This document shows, piece by piece, positions 42,202 through 51,093 of a stretch of DNA of 64,000 nt. Source of the stretch: Lachnospiraceae bacterium (GTDB taxonomy: Bacteria > Bacillota > Clostridia > Lachnospirales > Lachnospiraceae); contig JAQVCT010000014.1 in assembly GCA_028689655.1 (NCBI GenBank), forward strand, positions 1 through 64,000, read 5' to 3'. The stretch's first letter is position 1. Each line of letters starts with the position of its first letter. Under the pieces are notes generated by a model. It saw nothing but the letters and a program-made list of their open reading frames with translations, was not told the DNA's origin and did no database searches. The translations under genes were made by a program, and so were the position numbers.

Positions 42202-42236
42202 CAGAGGCAAAGCAGAGGAAAAACCTATATTTCAAG

Positions 42237-42265
42237 TTGACAATTCGCGATATTTTGCATAGAAT
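42237..42265 (+). promoter_or_regulatory. SigA promoter of proS
   Basis: TTGACA (42237-42242), a 17-bp spacer and TAGAAT (42260-42265). The transcript would begin near 42272, giving a roughly 270-nt leader that contains the T-box. Confidence 0.7.
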
Positions 42266-42271
42266 CAGATT

Positions 42272-42496
42272 ATATACGATATGAGACGTTGAAGAGGAAT
42301 AGTATAGATAGGAAGTGGTACAGAGAGAGGGCGAGTGCTGGGAAGTCCTTCCGCGGAATATGTAGAACCTACCTTGGAGTCCTGTATGAAAATACAGCGT
42401 AAGCAGGCGTTAACTGTTACTTGAGAGAGCAATATTGCTAATTAGGGTGGTACCGCCGAGTTTTCGGTCCCTTGTGGACGAAGACCCGGCTTTCTT
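42272..42496 (+). promoter_or_regulatory. Proline T-box leader of proS
   Basis: tRNA-sensing riboswitch. The hallmark T-box sequence AGGGTGGTACCGC is at 42444-42456. Stem I contains GAA-CCT-A at 42365-42371, placing a CCU proline codon (42368-42370) in the specifier position, which agrees with the downstream proS. The competing terminator pairs GCCGAGTTTTCGGTCC (42455-42470) with GGACGAAGACCCGGC (42476-42490), followed by TTTCTT. Uncharged tRNA-Pro should favour read-through. The stem I boundaries are approximate. Confidence 0.85.
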
Positions 42497-42542
42497 GCGT
42501 CCGCTTATAATGGAAATGAACAAAAATAGGAGGAGAACAAAA

Positions 42543-43976
42543 ATGGCAAACGACAAAAAGTTAGTAGAAGCAATTACCTCCATGGATGTGGACTTTGCGC
42601 AGTGGTACACAGACGTGGTAAAAAAAGCAGAATTAATTGATTATTCCAGCGTAAAGGGATGCATGATCATCAAACCGGCAGGCTATGCCATCTGGGAACT
42701 GATCCAGAGCCAGTTAGATGCAGAGTTCAAAAAGACAGGGGTAGAGAATGTATACATGCCACTGTTCATTCCGGAAAGCTTATTAAATAAGGAAAAAGAT
42801 CTGGTAGAGGGATTTGCTCCGGAAGTAGCATGGGTGACCCACGGTGGATTGGATCCACTGCAGGAACGTCTCTGCGTAAGACCCACTTCCGAGACATTAT
42901 TTTCAGATTTCTACAGCAATTCCATTCAGTCCTACCGGGATTTGCCAAAGCTTTACAATCAATGGTGCTCCGTAGTACGCTGGGAGAAAGAGACCAGACC
43001 ATTCCTTCGCTCCAGAGAATTTTTATGGCAGGAAGGTCATACGGTACATGCCACAGCGGAGGAAGCACAGGAGAGAACAGAGCAGATGTTAAACGTCTAT
43101 GCGGACTTCTGTGAAAACGTGCTGGCTATGCCGGTGGTACGGGGACGCAAGACAGACAAGGAAAAATTTGCAGGTGCGGAGGCTACTTACACCATTGAAG
43201 CCCTGATGCATGACGGAAAAGCATTACAGTCCGGTACCAGCCATAACTTTGGTGACGGATTTGCAAAAGCTTACGGCATCCAGTTCACGGATAAAGATAA
43301 TACATTAAAATATGCATACCAGACATCCTGGGGAATGACCACCCGCCTCATCGGTGCCATCATCATGGTACACGGCGATGACTCCGGACTGGTAATGCCT
43401 CCAAAGGTAGCACCCACACAGATCATGATCATCCCCATCCAGCAGAGAAAAGAAGGGGTGCTTGAAATGGCAGCCCAGTTGAAAGACAGATTGAGTAATT
43501 TCCGCGTGAAAGTGGATGACACGGACAAGAGCCCGGGCTGGAAATTCTCAGAAGCTGAGATGAGAGGCATCCCCTTCCGCATCGAGATCGGACCAAAGGA
43601 TATCGAGGGGAACAAATGTGTATTTGTACGTCGTGACACCAGAGAGAAAATCGAAGTGTCCTTAGATGATGTGGAGACAAAGGCAGCAGAGCTTCTGGAC
43701 ACCATTCAGAAAGATATGCTGGAAAAAGCAAGGGCACACGTTGCAGCACATACCTATGAAGCGACCACTTACGATGAATTTAAGAAGACCATCGAAGAGA
43801 AGCCGGGATTTGTAAAAGCAATGTGGTGTGGAGACCAGGCTTGTGAGGATAAGATTAAAGAAGAAACAGGTGCCACCAGCCGCTGTATGCCTTTCACACA
43901 GGAAGACCTGGCACCCACCTGCGTATGCTGTGGAAAGCCAGCCAGGAAGATGGTCTACTGGGGCAGAGCATATTGA
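42543..43976 (+). CDS. proS: Prolyl-tRNA synthetase, archaeal/eukaryal type (ProS type 3)
   Basis: Charges tRNA-Pro with proline. The 477-residue protein is the short form without the bacterial editing insertion. Class II motifs are visible (motif 2 region [37 protein letters not shown]; motif 3 region [19 protein letters not shown]). The C-terminus has a Cys-bearing domain ([31 protein letters not shown]) as in archaeal/eukaryal enzymes. ATG 42543 follows AGGAGGAG. The sequence upstream is T-box leader, not coding. Confidence 0.95.
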   Translation: MANDKKLVEAITSMDVDFAQWYTDVVKKAELIDYSSVKGCMIIKPAGYAIWELIQSQLDAEFKKTGVENVYMPLFIPESLLNKEKDLVEGFAPEVAWVTHGGLDPLQERLCVRPTSETLFSDFYSNSIQSYRDLPKLYNQWCSVVRWEKETRPFLRSREFLWQEGHTVHATAEEAQERTEQMLNVYADFCENVLAMPVVRGRKTDKEKFAGAEATYTIEALMHDGKALQSGTSHNFGDGFAKAYGIQFTDKDNTLKYAYQTSWGMTTRLIGAIIMVHGDDSGLVMPPKVAPTQIMIIPIQQRKEGVLEMAAQLKDRLSNFRVKVDDTDKSPGWKFSEAEMRGIPFRIEIGPKDIEGNKCVFVRRDTREKIEVSLDDVETKAAELLDTIQKDMLEKARAHVAAHTYEATTYDEFKKTIEEKPGFVKAMWCGDQACEDKIKEETGATSRCMPFTQEDLAPTCVCCGKPARKMVYWGRAY

Positions 43977-44055
43977 CGCGCACGAGGAAAATTGAAAATT
44001 TTTCCAGTCGATGTTTCATCAATGAATAGAGCATCAAAGAAAAAGGAGAATTTAT

Positions 44056-45252
44056 ATGAATGTATTGGTAATTAATTGTGGGAGTTCCTCTTTAAAATAT
44101 CAGTTGATCCACAGCGAGACGGAAGAGGTCTTAGCGAAGGGTCTCTGCGAGAGAATCGGAATCGATGGAAGTATGCTCACCCATCAGCCTGCCGGAAAAG
44201 ACAAGATCAAGACGAAAGTAGACATGCCTAACCACACCGTAGCTGTGAAGCTTGTGATCAACAGTCTCACTGATGAGAACGTAGGCGTGATCCAATCCCT
44301 GGATGAGATCGGGGCAGTGGGACACCGCATCGTGCACGGCGGAGAGAAATTTTCGGAAGCCACCATTCTCACAGAGGAAGTGCTCAAAGAGATTGAGAGC
44401 TGCAATGACCTGGCACCCCTTCACAATCCTGCGAACCTCATTGGCATCAATTCCTGCAAAGAGATCATGCCCAATGTGCCTATGGTAGGTGTGTTTGATA
44501 CTGCATTTCATCAGACCATGCCCAGAAAAGCATATCTCTACGGTATTCCATATGAATACTATAAGAAATATAAGATCAGACGTTACGGTTTTCACGGCAC
44601 CAGCCACGAATTCGTATCAAAGCGTGTGGCAGAGATTCTTGGAAAAGACGTGAAAGACCTGAAAATTATCGTGTGCCACCTGGGAAATGGAGCTTCCGTG
44701 TCCGCAGTGCAGGGCGGTAAGAGTGTGGATACCTCCATGGGACTGACACCACTGGAGGGTCTCATCATGGGTACCCGTTCCGGAGACCTTGATCCCGCCA
44801 TCGTGAACTTTATTGCAGAGAAAGAGAAAATCAGTGTGGCAGAAGTCATTGATGTGCTCAATAAGAAATCCGGTGTTTTGGGATTGTCAGATGGGTTTTC
44901 ATCGGATTTCAGAGACCTGGCAGAGGCAAGCGCCGCAGGCAATGACCAGGCAGCCGCAGCATTGGAAGCCTATGCCTACAGAGTGGCAAAATATATCGGT
45001 GCTTACACAGCGGCAATGAATGGTGTGGATGTCATCGTGTTCACCGCAGGTGCCGGGGAAAATAACGCAGAGGTTCGATCATTAATCGGACAGTATATGG
45101 GATATCTGGGTACCAACATTGACCCGGAGAAAAATAAGATTCGCGGTGAGGAAGTCATTCTCTCTGACGAAGGTGCTAAGGTAGTTACCATGATCGTACC
45201 TACCAATGAGGAACTTGCTATTGCAAGACAGACGGTGGCTCTGGTAAAATAA
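44056..45252 (+). CDS. ackA: Acetate kinase
   Basis: Converts acetyl phosphate and ADP to acetate and ATP, the energy-yielding step of acetate fermentation. The 398-residue protein has the family start VLVINCGSSSLKYQLI, VGHRIVHGGEKF, the active-site region VFDTAFHQTMP, YGFHGTSHEFV, CHLGNGASVSAV and FTAGAGENNAEVR. Unusually, phosphotransacetylase (pta) is not adjacent. AAAGGAG lies 8 nt upstream and a terminator follows at 45308. Confidence 0.97.
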   Translation: MNVLVINCGSSSLKYQLIHSETEEVLAKGLCERIGIDGSMLTHQPAGKDKIKTKVDMPNHTVAVKLVINSLTDENVGVIQSLDEIGAVGHRIVHGGEKFSEATILTEEVLKEIESCNDLAPLHNPANLIGINSCKEIMPNVPMVGVFDTAFHQTMPRKAYLYGIPYEYYKKYKIRRYGFHGTSHEFVSKRVAEILGKDVKDLKIIVCHLGNGASVSAVQGGKSVDTSMGLTPLEGLIMGTRSGDLDPAIVNFIAEKEKISVAEVIDVLNKKSGVLGLSDGFSSDFRDLAEASAAGNDQAAAALEAYAYRVAKYIGAYTAAMNGVDVIVFTAGAGENNAEVRSLIGQYMGYLGTNIDPEKNKIRGEEVILSDEGAKVVTMIVPTNEELAIARQTVALVK

Positions 45253-45307
45253 CGGAGAAAAGGTGTGTCAGCACATACAGTGAGTTGCAACATGGAATTA
45301 AAATGGG

Positions 45308-45343
45308 AACTGCTCTTGTCACTGTGATGAGAGCAGTTTTTAT
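45308..45343 (+). terminator. Intrinsic terminator after ackA
   Basis: AACTGCTCT (45308-45316) pairs with AGAGCAGTT (45330-45338), followed by TTTTAT. It lies 25 bp before the cca start. Confidence 0.8.
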
Positions 45344-45367
45344 AGTTAAGAAAGCGCAGGTAAGAGC

Positions 45368-46708
45368 ATGAGAATCGATTTACCAGATAAGGTGAAATTC
45401 ATATTAGATACATTGCTGAACGCGGGTTATGATGCCTATGCGGTAGGCGGCTGTGTCCGGGATTCCATTCTGGGGCGTGAGCCGGATGACTGGGACATCA
45501 CCACATCTGCACTGCCGGAGCAGGTCAAGACGCTTTTCAGAAGGACTATAGACACCGGTATCCAGCATGGAACCGTTACCATTATGCTGGAAAAAGAAGG
45601 GTTTGAAGTGACTACCTATCGAATCGATGGAGAGTACCAGGACAGCAGACATCCCAGCGAAGTGATCTTTACCCCCAATCTGGTGGAGGATCTGAAGCGC
45701 AGAGACTTTACCATCAACGCCATGGCATATAATGAAAAGACAGGAATCGTGGATGAATTTCACGGGATGAATGACCTGGAACAGAAAGTAATCCGAGCGG
45801 TGGGTAATCCTGAGGAGCGCTTTACCGAGGATGCCCTTCGTATTATGAGAGCTATTCGATTTTCTGCCCAACTGGGATATTCCATAGAGGAAAATACCAG
45901 AAAAGCTATCACAAAGCTGGCACCGACCTTACGGAATATCAGCGCAGAGCGAATCCAGGTGGAACTGGTGAAGCTGATTACTTCAGATCATCCATTTTGG
46001 CTGAAAGACGCCTATACATCCGGCGTCACAAAGGTGATCCTGCCGGAACTGGATGAGATGATGGAGACTGTGCAGCATAATCCACACCATCAGTATACCG
46101 TGGGGGAACATGTCCTTCATTCGCTGGAATACGTGGAGAAGGATAAGGTGTTGCGATTGGCCATGCTGCTTCATGATGTGGGAAAACCTTCCAGAAAGAC
46201 CACGGATGACAATGGCGTGGATCATTTCTATCATCACGCAGCGGCAGGGGAAGAGATTGCGAAAAAAATATTGCGCAGACTAAAGTTCGACAATGACACT
46301 ATTTATAAGGTGACGAAGATCGTCTATTTTCACGACTACAAAGTGGAACTCACACCCAGAGGGGTACGAAGAGCCATGGCGAAGATCGGAGAAGATATTT
46401 TCCCCTACCTGTTTCCGGTCAAGCGGGCGGATGTGCTGGCGCAGAGCATGTACCAGAGACAGGAAAAACTGGATGACCTGGCAAAACTGCAACAGCTCTA
46501 CGAGAAAGAGTGTAAGGCAGGCAGCTGTGTATCACTGAAAACATTGGCTGTCACAGGGCGGGATCTCATAGATGCGGGATTCCAGCCGGGACCGGAACTG
46601 GGAGGGATCCTCCAGGACTTACTAAAGATCGTCATCGATGATCCGGCGTGCAATACCAGGGAAACACTGCTTCGCCAGGCAAAACACCTTTTGACCCTTA
46701 CAACATAA
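45368..46708 (+). CDS. cca: CCA tRNA nucleotidyltransferase with HD domain
   Basis: Adds or repairs the 3' CCA of tRNAs. The head domain shows VGGCVRDSILGREPDDWDIT with the catalytic DxD and RRDFTINAMAYN, and RNA-binding RFTEDALRIMRAIRFSAQL. An HD hydrolase domain lies at about 250-350 (HHQYTVGEHVLHSLEYV, LAMLLHDVGKP). The 446-residue length fits the HD-containing bacterial class. It is functionally relevant that neither tRNA gene in this window (60635, 60899) encodes its own CCA. Confidence 0.95.
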   Translation: MRIDLPDKVKFILDTLLNAGYDAYAVGGCVRDSILGREPDDWDITTSALPEQVKTLFRRTIDTGIQHGTVTIMLEKEGFEVTTYRIDGEYQDSRHPSEVIFTPNLVEDLKRRDFTINAMAYNEKTGIVDEFHGMNDLEQKVIRAVGNPEERFTEDALRIMRAIRFSAQLGYSIEENTRKAITKLAPTLRNISAERIQVELVKLITSDHPFWLKDAYTSGVTKVILPELDEMMETVQHNPHHQYTVGEHVLHSLEYVEKDKVLRLAMLLHDVGKPSRKTTDDNGVDHFYHHAAAGEEIAKKILRRLKFDNDTIYKVTKIVYFHDYKVELTPRGVRRAMAKIGEDIFPYLFPVKRADVLAQSMYQRQEKLDDLAKLQQLYEKECKAGSCVSLKTLAVTGRDLIDAGFQPGPELGGILQDLLKIVIDDPACNTRETLLRQAKHLLTLTT

Positions 46709-46713
46709 CGTTG

Positions 46714-46762
46714 TAACTATTCAGAACCCCATGCGCAAAATCGCTTCTTCGAAGCTTTCCTT
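46714..46762 (-). repeat. Dispersed repeat A, right-end fragment, inverted
   Basis: TAACTATTCAGAACCCCATG through GCTTCTTCGAAGCTTTCCTT is the reverse complement of the right 49 bp of the 151-bp element. It starts 5 bp after the cca stop. The remainder of the gap to the cotS-like gene is unique sequence. Confidence 0.75.
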
Positions 46763-46783
46763 ATTTAAAATATAGCGGATTGG

Positions 46784-46814
46784 AACATACTTTGTTTTCC
46801 AAAATCATATGATA
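46784..46814 (+). promoter_or_regulatory. Candidate sigma-K-type promoter of the cotS-like gene
   Basis: CATATGATA (46806-46814) matches the mother-cell sigma-K -10 consensus CATAnnnTA, with AACA (46784-46787) in the -35 position at 18 bp, 1-2 bp longer than the usual spacing. A coat-protein gene follows, which makes this plausible. Confidence 0.35.
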
Positions 46815-46910
46815 GGTATTGAACAACACATGAGGCGACATCATGTGAAGACTATCCCGTAGGAGATGCGTCAGGAGATGCATCACTTAGAGGAACCTGG
46901 AGGTATGAGA

Positions 46911-47891
46911 GTGGATGACAGAGCGTTGAATGTATTGGACAATTATGAATGGAAAGTGCTTCGTACCTGGAAAGGGCGGGGCGCTATTCTATTTGAGACC
47001 AATAATGGCACTAAGATCCTGAAGGAATATATCGGTCCTGTGGAGAAAGTATCATTGCAGGATCAGTTGATCCATCATATGAAAGATAAAGGAATTTCCA
47101 ATATAGATGCCTTTGAACGGAACAAAGAGGGGGAGATTATATCCTATGACCGTGATCACAGACCCTATATCGTGAAAGAGTACATAGACGGAAGAGACTG
47201 TAATATATGGGATGTGGAGGAATGTAAGAACACCGCACAGCATTTGGCGAAGCTTCATAAGGCCATGGAAATGAATACCGAGAAAGAATGCATTTTCCTG
47301 CCCGTGCCCCAGATCAACAGAGAATATGAAAAACATAATAAGGAATTGAAGAGAATCAGGAACTTTATCCGGGGCAAAGGACAGAAGACGGATTTTGAGA
47401 TTTTTCTTCTCCATCATTATGACACCTTCTATGACCAGGCGGTTAGTCTGTATCAGCAGATCCAGCAGCAGGACTGGACGCCCCTCTACGAGGAGGTGAA
47501 GAGTAAGGGAACCATGTGCCATGGAGACTATCAGTATCATAATATCCATATGAATGATTCGGGCATCGCGGTGATCAATTTCGAGAAATACGCCCTGGAT
47601 GTCCAGATCAAGGATCTTTATCTCTTCATGCGAAAAGTCCTGGAGAAAAATCTGTGGGATGTGAGACTGGGCGATGAGATACTAACCGCCTACGAATCCG
47701 AAAAGCCACTGAATCCCCTGGAAAGACGACAATTATACTACCGCTTTACCTACCCGGAGAAATTCTGGAAGATTGTGAACTTCTATTATAACAGTGGAAA
47801 ATCCTGGATTCCCATGAGACACATGGATAAGTTGGAAAAATTAATCGCCCAGGAACCCGCCAGAAAACAATTCCTACAGATATTTTCATAA
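46911..47891 (+). CDS. CotS-like spore coat kinase-fold protein
   Basis: 326-residue member of the CotS/YsxE/YtaA group, which has the aminoglycoside phosphotransferase (kinase-like) fold and is deposited in the spore coat. The family start VLDNYEWKVLRTWKGRGAIL, the catalytic-loop-like MCHGDYQYHNIHM and INFEKYALDVQIKDLYLFM (with Asn-Phe-Glu where kinases have Asp-Phe-Gly) are clear. GTG 46911 is chosen because GGAGG is 7 nt upstream and the family N-terminus then aligns; ATGs at 46866-46905 are badly spaced. Kinase activity in the family is unproven. Confidence 0.85.
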   Translation: MDDRALNVLDNYEWKVLRTWKGRGAILFETNNGTKILKEYIGPVEKVSLQDQLIHHMKDKGISNIDAFERNKEGEIISYDRDHRPYIVKEYIDGRDCNIWDVEECKNTAQHLAKLHKAMEMNTEKECIFLPVPQINREYEKHNKELKRIRNFIRGKGQKTDFEIFLLHHYDTFYDQAVSLYQQIQQQDWTPLYEEVKSKGTMCHGDYQYHNIHMNDSGIAVINFEKYALDVQIKDLYLFMRKVLEKNLWDVRLGDEILTAYESEKPLNPLERRQLYYRFTYPEKFWKIVNFYYNSGKSWIPMRHMDKLEKLIAQEPARKQFLQIFS

Positions 47892-47896
47892 GGGTG

Positions 47897-47905
47897 TGAT
47901 ATAAT
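47897..47905 (+). promoter_or_regulatory. Extended -10 promoter of the PEGA lipoprotein gene
   Basis: TGA-TATAAT, a perfect extended -10, 6 bp after the preceding stop codon. Transcription would start near 47912. Confidence 0.55.
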
Positions 47906-47910
47906 ATGAC

Positions 47911-47929
47911 CAGATTACGAAGTAATCTG
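47911..47929 (+). other. 5'-terminal leader hairpin
   Basis: CAGATTAC-GAA-GTAATCTG, a perfect 8-bp stem with a GAA triloop. It begins at the inferred transcript start and ends 7 nt before the AGGAAGGGAGG ribosome site. Such 5' hairpins can protect mRNA from decay; this role is inferred. Confidence 0.5.
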
Positions 47930-47951
47930 TGTCAGGAAGGGAGGAAATACC

Positions 47952-49388
47952 TTGCGTAAAAAGTACATAAGAGAATACGTGATCGTGATGGTGATGATCA
48001 TTTTATGCTGCTGCGGCTGTTCCCTTCCCACGTCAAAGACGGCGGATGCCAGCGATGATGGAACTGGCTTTATCAAGTCAGGGGTGGGATATTATGACTC
48101 AAAAGATACAGCGGTTCTAGTGAAAAAAAATGAAGAAGACAGCACCATTACCTTATTAAATATAAAAGTTGGAAGAAATTATACCCTGAAATATGATGGG
48201 GCGACTCAGATTGAGGATAAACATAAGCAAGCCCTGTCCATGTCCCAGGTCATGCCCGGAGATATTGTGGACGTGACTTTTGTGAAGCAGTCCAAGAGAC
48301 TGAACAGCATCCGGCAATCGTCAGAGTCCTGGTCCTATGGAGCGGTGGAGAAGTACAGCTTTGGCAGAAATAATCAGACCATGGCCATCGGGGATGAGGA
48401 ATATGAATTGTATGACAATGTTCCTGTGATCTCCAATAACACGGAGGGTGAATTGATGGATCTCAATGCCCAGGACATACTCACCGTGCAGGGAATTGAC
48501 CATACGGTATACAGCATTACCGTGGATAAAGGGCATGGATATCTTCGCCTGGACAATGACCAGTACTTTATCGGCGGATGGATCGAAGTGGGACAGAAAG
48601 TGATACAGCCTATCACAGAAGGTATGCTCCTGGTAGTTCCAGAGGGGACTTATCAGGTCTTACTGACCAACACCAGAATCCAGGGAACGAAGGAAGTGAC
48701 CATAGATCGTGATGGTGAGGTGGCGCTGGATGTGGGAGACATCAAGCCGGAGGAGGCAAAATATGGCACGATTCTCTTTTCCATCAATCCCAGCGATACC
48801 ACCCTGTATATCGACGGGAATCAGCAGGATTATGACAAACCTGTCACTTTGGAATATGGGATTCACCAGATGATCGCCAAGGCGGAGGGATATAAGACCG
48901 TTACCCAGTATATTAAAGTGGGACAGGAGACGGCTACCATATCGGTGGAGCTGGAAGCACAGTCGGAGGAGGACAAGGATGCGGACATGGATGGGGACGC
49001 GGACACAGAGAACAGCACCGAGGAGAATGAAGACAGTATGATAGAAGGGAACAGTATGTCAAGCAATAACACCGTGACTGCGGCAAGTCCGGCACCCTAT
49101 TTGAATACCACTGCTTCCGCCAGTTCTACCACGAAAAAGGTGTATATCGATTCTCCGGAAGGTGCGGAGTTATATCTGGATAGTAATTATATCGGCATTG
49201 TTCCCGTTGCATTTTCCAAATCTCCTGGAACACATATCGTATCCCTGCGAAAGACAGGATATCAGACCAAGAGCTATACTCTGCAGATCGATGCAGAAGA
49301 TAAAGATATTACCTATTCCTTTGCAGAGCTGGTTCATTCAGCAGGAATCGGCTTAAATACTGAGATAGAATACCCTTTTGGCACATAG
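47952..49388 (+). CDS. PEGA-domain lipoprotein
   Basis: 478-residue exported protein. A basic start and hydrophobic signal (residues 8-19) run into a Cys-rich lipobox (LCCCGCSLP). The middle is a beta-rich domain of unknown type. Two PEGA domains follow: about 273-337 (GTILFSINPSDTTLYIDG ... YKTVTQYIKVG) and about 396-460 (KKVYIDSPEGAELYLDSNYI ... YQTKSYTLQI), joined by an acidic and Ser/Asn-rich linker. PEGA domains are surface beta-folds related to S-layer-type proteins. TTG 47952 follows GGGAGG. Part of the last PEGA coding sequence is duplicated just past the stop. Confidence 0.8.
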   Translation: MRKKYIREYVIVMVMIILCCCGCSLPTSKTADASDDGTGFIKSGVGYYDSKDTAVLVKKNEEDSTITLLNIKVGRNYTLKYDGATQIEDKHKQALSMSQVMPGDIVDVTFVKQSKRLNSIRQSSESWSYGAVEKYSFGRNNQTMAIGDEEYELYDNVPVISNNTEGELMDLNAQDILTVQGIDHTVYSITVDKGHGYLRLDNDQYFIGGWIEVGQKVIQPITEGMLLVVPEGTYQVLLTNTRIQGTKEVTIDRDGEVALDVGDIKPEEAKYGTILFSINPSDTTLYIDGNQQDYDKPVTLEYGIHQMIAKAEGYKTVTQYIKVGQETATISVELEAQSEEDKDADMDGDADTENSTEENEDSMIEGNSMSSNNTVTAASPAPYLNTTASASSTTKKVYIDSPEGAELYLDSNYIGIVPVAFSKSPGTHIVSLRKTGYQTKSYTLQIDAEDKDITYSFAELVHSAGIGLNTEIEYPFGT

Positions 49389-49413
49389 TGTATCCCTGCG
49401 AAAGACAGGATAT
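49231..49413 (+). repeat. Direct duplication across the 3' end of the PEGA gene
   Basis: GTATCCCTGCGAAAGACAGG and the next four bases (ATAT) occur at 49239-49262 inside the last PEGA domain and again at 49390-49413, straight after the stop. CACATA precedes both copies, so homology extends 8 nt upstream. The stop codon TAG of the gene lies in the second copy's left margin. Confidence 0.8.
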
Positions 49414-49484
49414 TATTCAGAAGGGCGAGAACTCCCTTTTAGAATTGAAGTAGAGAAATCCCGAAGAATGGAGCAGCATGCGAT

Positions 49485-50216
49485 ATGGACAGAAGAGTGA
49501 GATTACGAGAACAAAAGACATATACCCTAGAGGATTTTCTGGAAATCATAAAGATACTGCGGCAGGAGGACGGATGCCCCTGGGATCGGGAGCAGACCCA
49601 CGAAAGTCTCCGCCCCTGCATGATGGAGGAGGCGGCAGAACTTGTCTCTTCTATACGAATCTTTGGTCAGACCGGAGATGCAGAAAATATGCGGGAGGAA
49701 CTGGGGGATATCCTGCTGCAGGTAGTCATGCACAGCGAGATCGCTTCCGAGGAGGGACTATTTTCCTGGGAGGATGTGGTACAGATCGTCAGCGAGAAGA
49801 TGGTGCGCAGACATCCCCATGTATTCGGGGATGTAGTGGCAGATAACTCCAATACCGTGTTAAGGAACTGGGATGATATTAAGAAAATAGAAAAAGAAGG
49901 AAAAGAATGGATCGAGTCACCGCTTCGGGAGATTCCATACGAACTTCCCTCTCTCACAAGAGCACCCAAGATTCGTAAAAAGATAGACAAGCTATACCAG
50001 AAGGAAGCGAGTGCACAGGAGTCCATTCATAACATTCAGACTATGGCGGCAGATCTGGAAAAAGAACAGAATCCGGAAGAAATTCAACGGACGATAGGGG
50101 AAATATTATGGGATTTATCCAATATCAGCAGGGTCTATAGGATCCCCCAGGAGCAGGTATTAAATGACAAAATAGAGGATATGATAGATTTTTATGAGGG
50201 CCCCAATAAAAAGTAG
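49485..50216 (+). CDS. mazG: Nucleoside triphosphate pyrophosphohydrolase MazG
   Basis: Hydrolyses (d)NTPs to monophosphates, cleaning aberrant nucleotides. It has DGCPWDREQTHESLRPCMME and EEAAELVSSI, with the second metal site EELGDILLQVVMH. The C-terminal half (KIRKKIDKLYQK ... IGEILWDLSNISR) is a weaker second MazG unit. In Bacillus the equivalent gene (yabN) heads the same gene order seen here, but YabN also carries an N-terminal methylase-like domain, which is absent. Confidence 0.92.
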   Translation: MDRRVRLREQKTYTLEDFLEIIKILRQEDGCPWDREQTHESLRPCMMEEAAELVSSIRIFGQTGDAENMREELGDILLQVVMHSEIASEEGLFSWEDVVQIVSEKMVRRHPHVFGDVVADNSNTVLRNWDDIKKIEKEGKEWIESPLREIPYELPSLTRAPKIRKKIDKLYQKEASAQESIHNIQTMAADLEKEQNPEEIQRTIGEILWDLSNISRVYRIPQEQVLNDKIEDMIDFYEGPNKK

Positions 50217-50267
50217 AAGTTATCCACAGAAAAATGGCTAAAATACTGATAAAAAGGCAAATTCGCC

Positions 50268-50296
50268 TTGACAAAGAAGGCAAAAAAAGATATATA
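50268..50296 (+). promoter_or_regulatory. SigA promoter of the HU gene
   Basis: TTGACA (50268-50273), a 17-bp spacer and TATATA (50291-50296), about 80 bp before the HU start codon. The spacing is ideal, in line with strong expression. Confidence 0.75.
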
Positions 50297-50375
50297 TATG
50301 TATAGGCGTTTTACATCGAAGGACGTTGAAATACAAAATAAATCAAAAAACTCATAATTAGAGGAGGAGTTCCAA

Positions 50376-50654
50376 ATGAACAAAACAGAGTTAGTTGCAG
50401 CTATGGCTGATCAAGCAGAATTATCAAAGAAAGATGCTGAGAAAGCATTAAAAGCATTCACAGATGTTGTATCTGAAGAATTAAAAAAAGGTGAGAAAAT
50501 CCAGTTGGTTGGATTTGGTACATTCGAAGTATCTGAAAGAGCTGCAAGAGAAGGAAGAAATCCTCAGAGCGGAGAAGTTATGAAAATCGCTGCTTCTAAA
50601 GCTCCTAAATTCAAAGCTGGTAAAGCTTTAAAAGATTTAGTAAACAATAAATAA
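50376..50654 (+). CDS. hup: DNA-binding protein HU
   Basis: 92-residue histone-like nucleoid protein. Start MNKTELVAAMADQAELSKKD, core GFGTFEVSERAAREGRNPQS with the beta-arm Pro region, and end AGKALKDLVNNK. Codon choice is strongly biased to A/T-ending codons compared with its neighbours, as expected of a very highly expressed gene. It has its own promoter, AGAGGAGG ribosome site and terminator. It is inserted between mazG and the S4 gene, as is common in Clostridia. Confidence 0.97.
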   Translation: MNKTELVAAMADQAELSKKDAEKALKAFTDVVSEELKKGEKIQLVGFGTFEVSERAAREGRNPQSGEVMKIAASKAPKFKAGKALKDLVNNK

Positions 50655-50677
50655 TTTTACTTATTGTGATGATTAAG

Positions 50678-50703
50678 CCAGACCTTTGGGTCTGGTTTTT
50701 TTG
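50678..50703 (+). terminator. Intrinsic terminator after HU
   Basis: CCAGACC (50678-50684), loop TTTG, GGTCTGG (50689-50695), then TTTTTTT. Confidence 0.9.
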
Positions 50704-50733
50704 AATTATAACGAACAAAATCCAGGAGGAATT

Positions 50734-50973
50734 ATGAGATTAGATAAATATTTAAAAGTATCCAGATTAATCAAGCGTCGTACCGTAGCCAATGAGGCCT
50801 GCGATGCAGGGCGTGTCCTGATCAACGAAAAGCCGGCAAAGGCATCCACCAATGTGAAGGCGGGAGACATCATCACCATCCAGTTCGGCAATAAGGATGT
50901 GAAAGTGGAAGTGCTGGATGTGCAGGAGACCGTGAAAAAGGATGGAGCGAAAGAGCTGTTCAAGTATCTGTAA
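50734..50973 (+). CDS. rqcP: S4-domain RNA-binding protein RqcP (YabO)
   Basis: 79-residue small S4 protein. MRLDKYLKVSRLIKRRTVAN and GRVLINEKPAKASTNVKAGD are diagnostic. In Bacillus, RqcP works with RqcH on stalled 50S subunits to add C-terminal alanine tails to nascent chains. ATG 50734 follows AGGAGG by 5 nt; sequence before it belongs to the HU terminator. Its place before yabP-yabQ-divIC is the conserved order. Confidence 0.9.
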   Translation: MRLDKYLKVSRLIKRRTVANEACDAGRVLINEKPAKASTNVKAGDIITIQFGNKDVKVEVLDVQETVKKDGAKELFKYL

Positions 50974-51093
50974 GTAAGTCCAGCCTTATCCATAATCCAA
51001 TATTCATGGCTTCATGGAATAACAGCATCTGTCAGTCATAAACTACAGCCCCCGGCAATATACTTAATAAGAAGTATGAGGAGGTCGTAGAAC

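Noticed and set aside
43980..44005. GGAAAATTGAAAATTTTTCC after proS as a terminator
   Set aside because: The stem is almost only A-T pairs and would be unstable; the region before ackA has no better hairpin.
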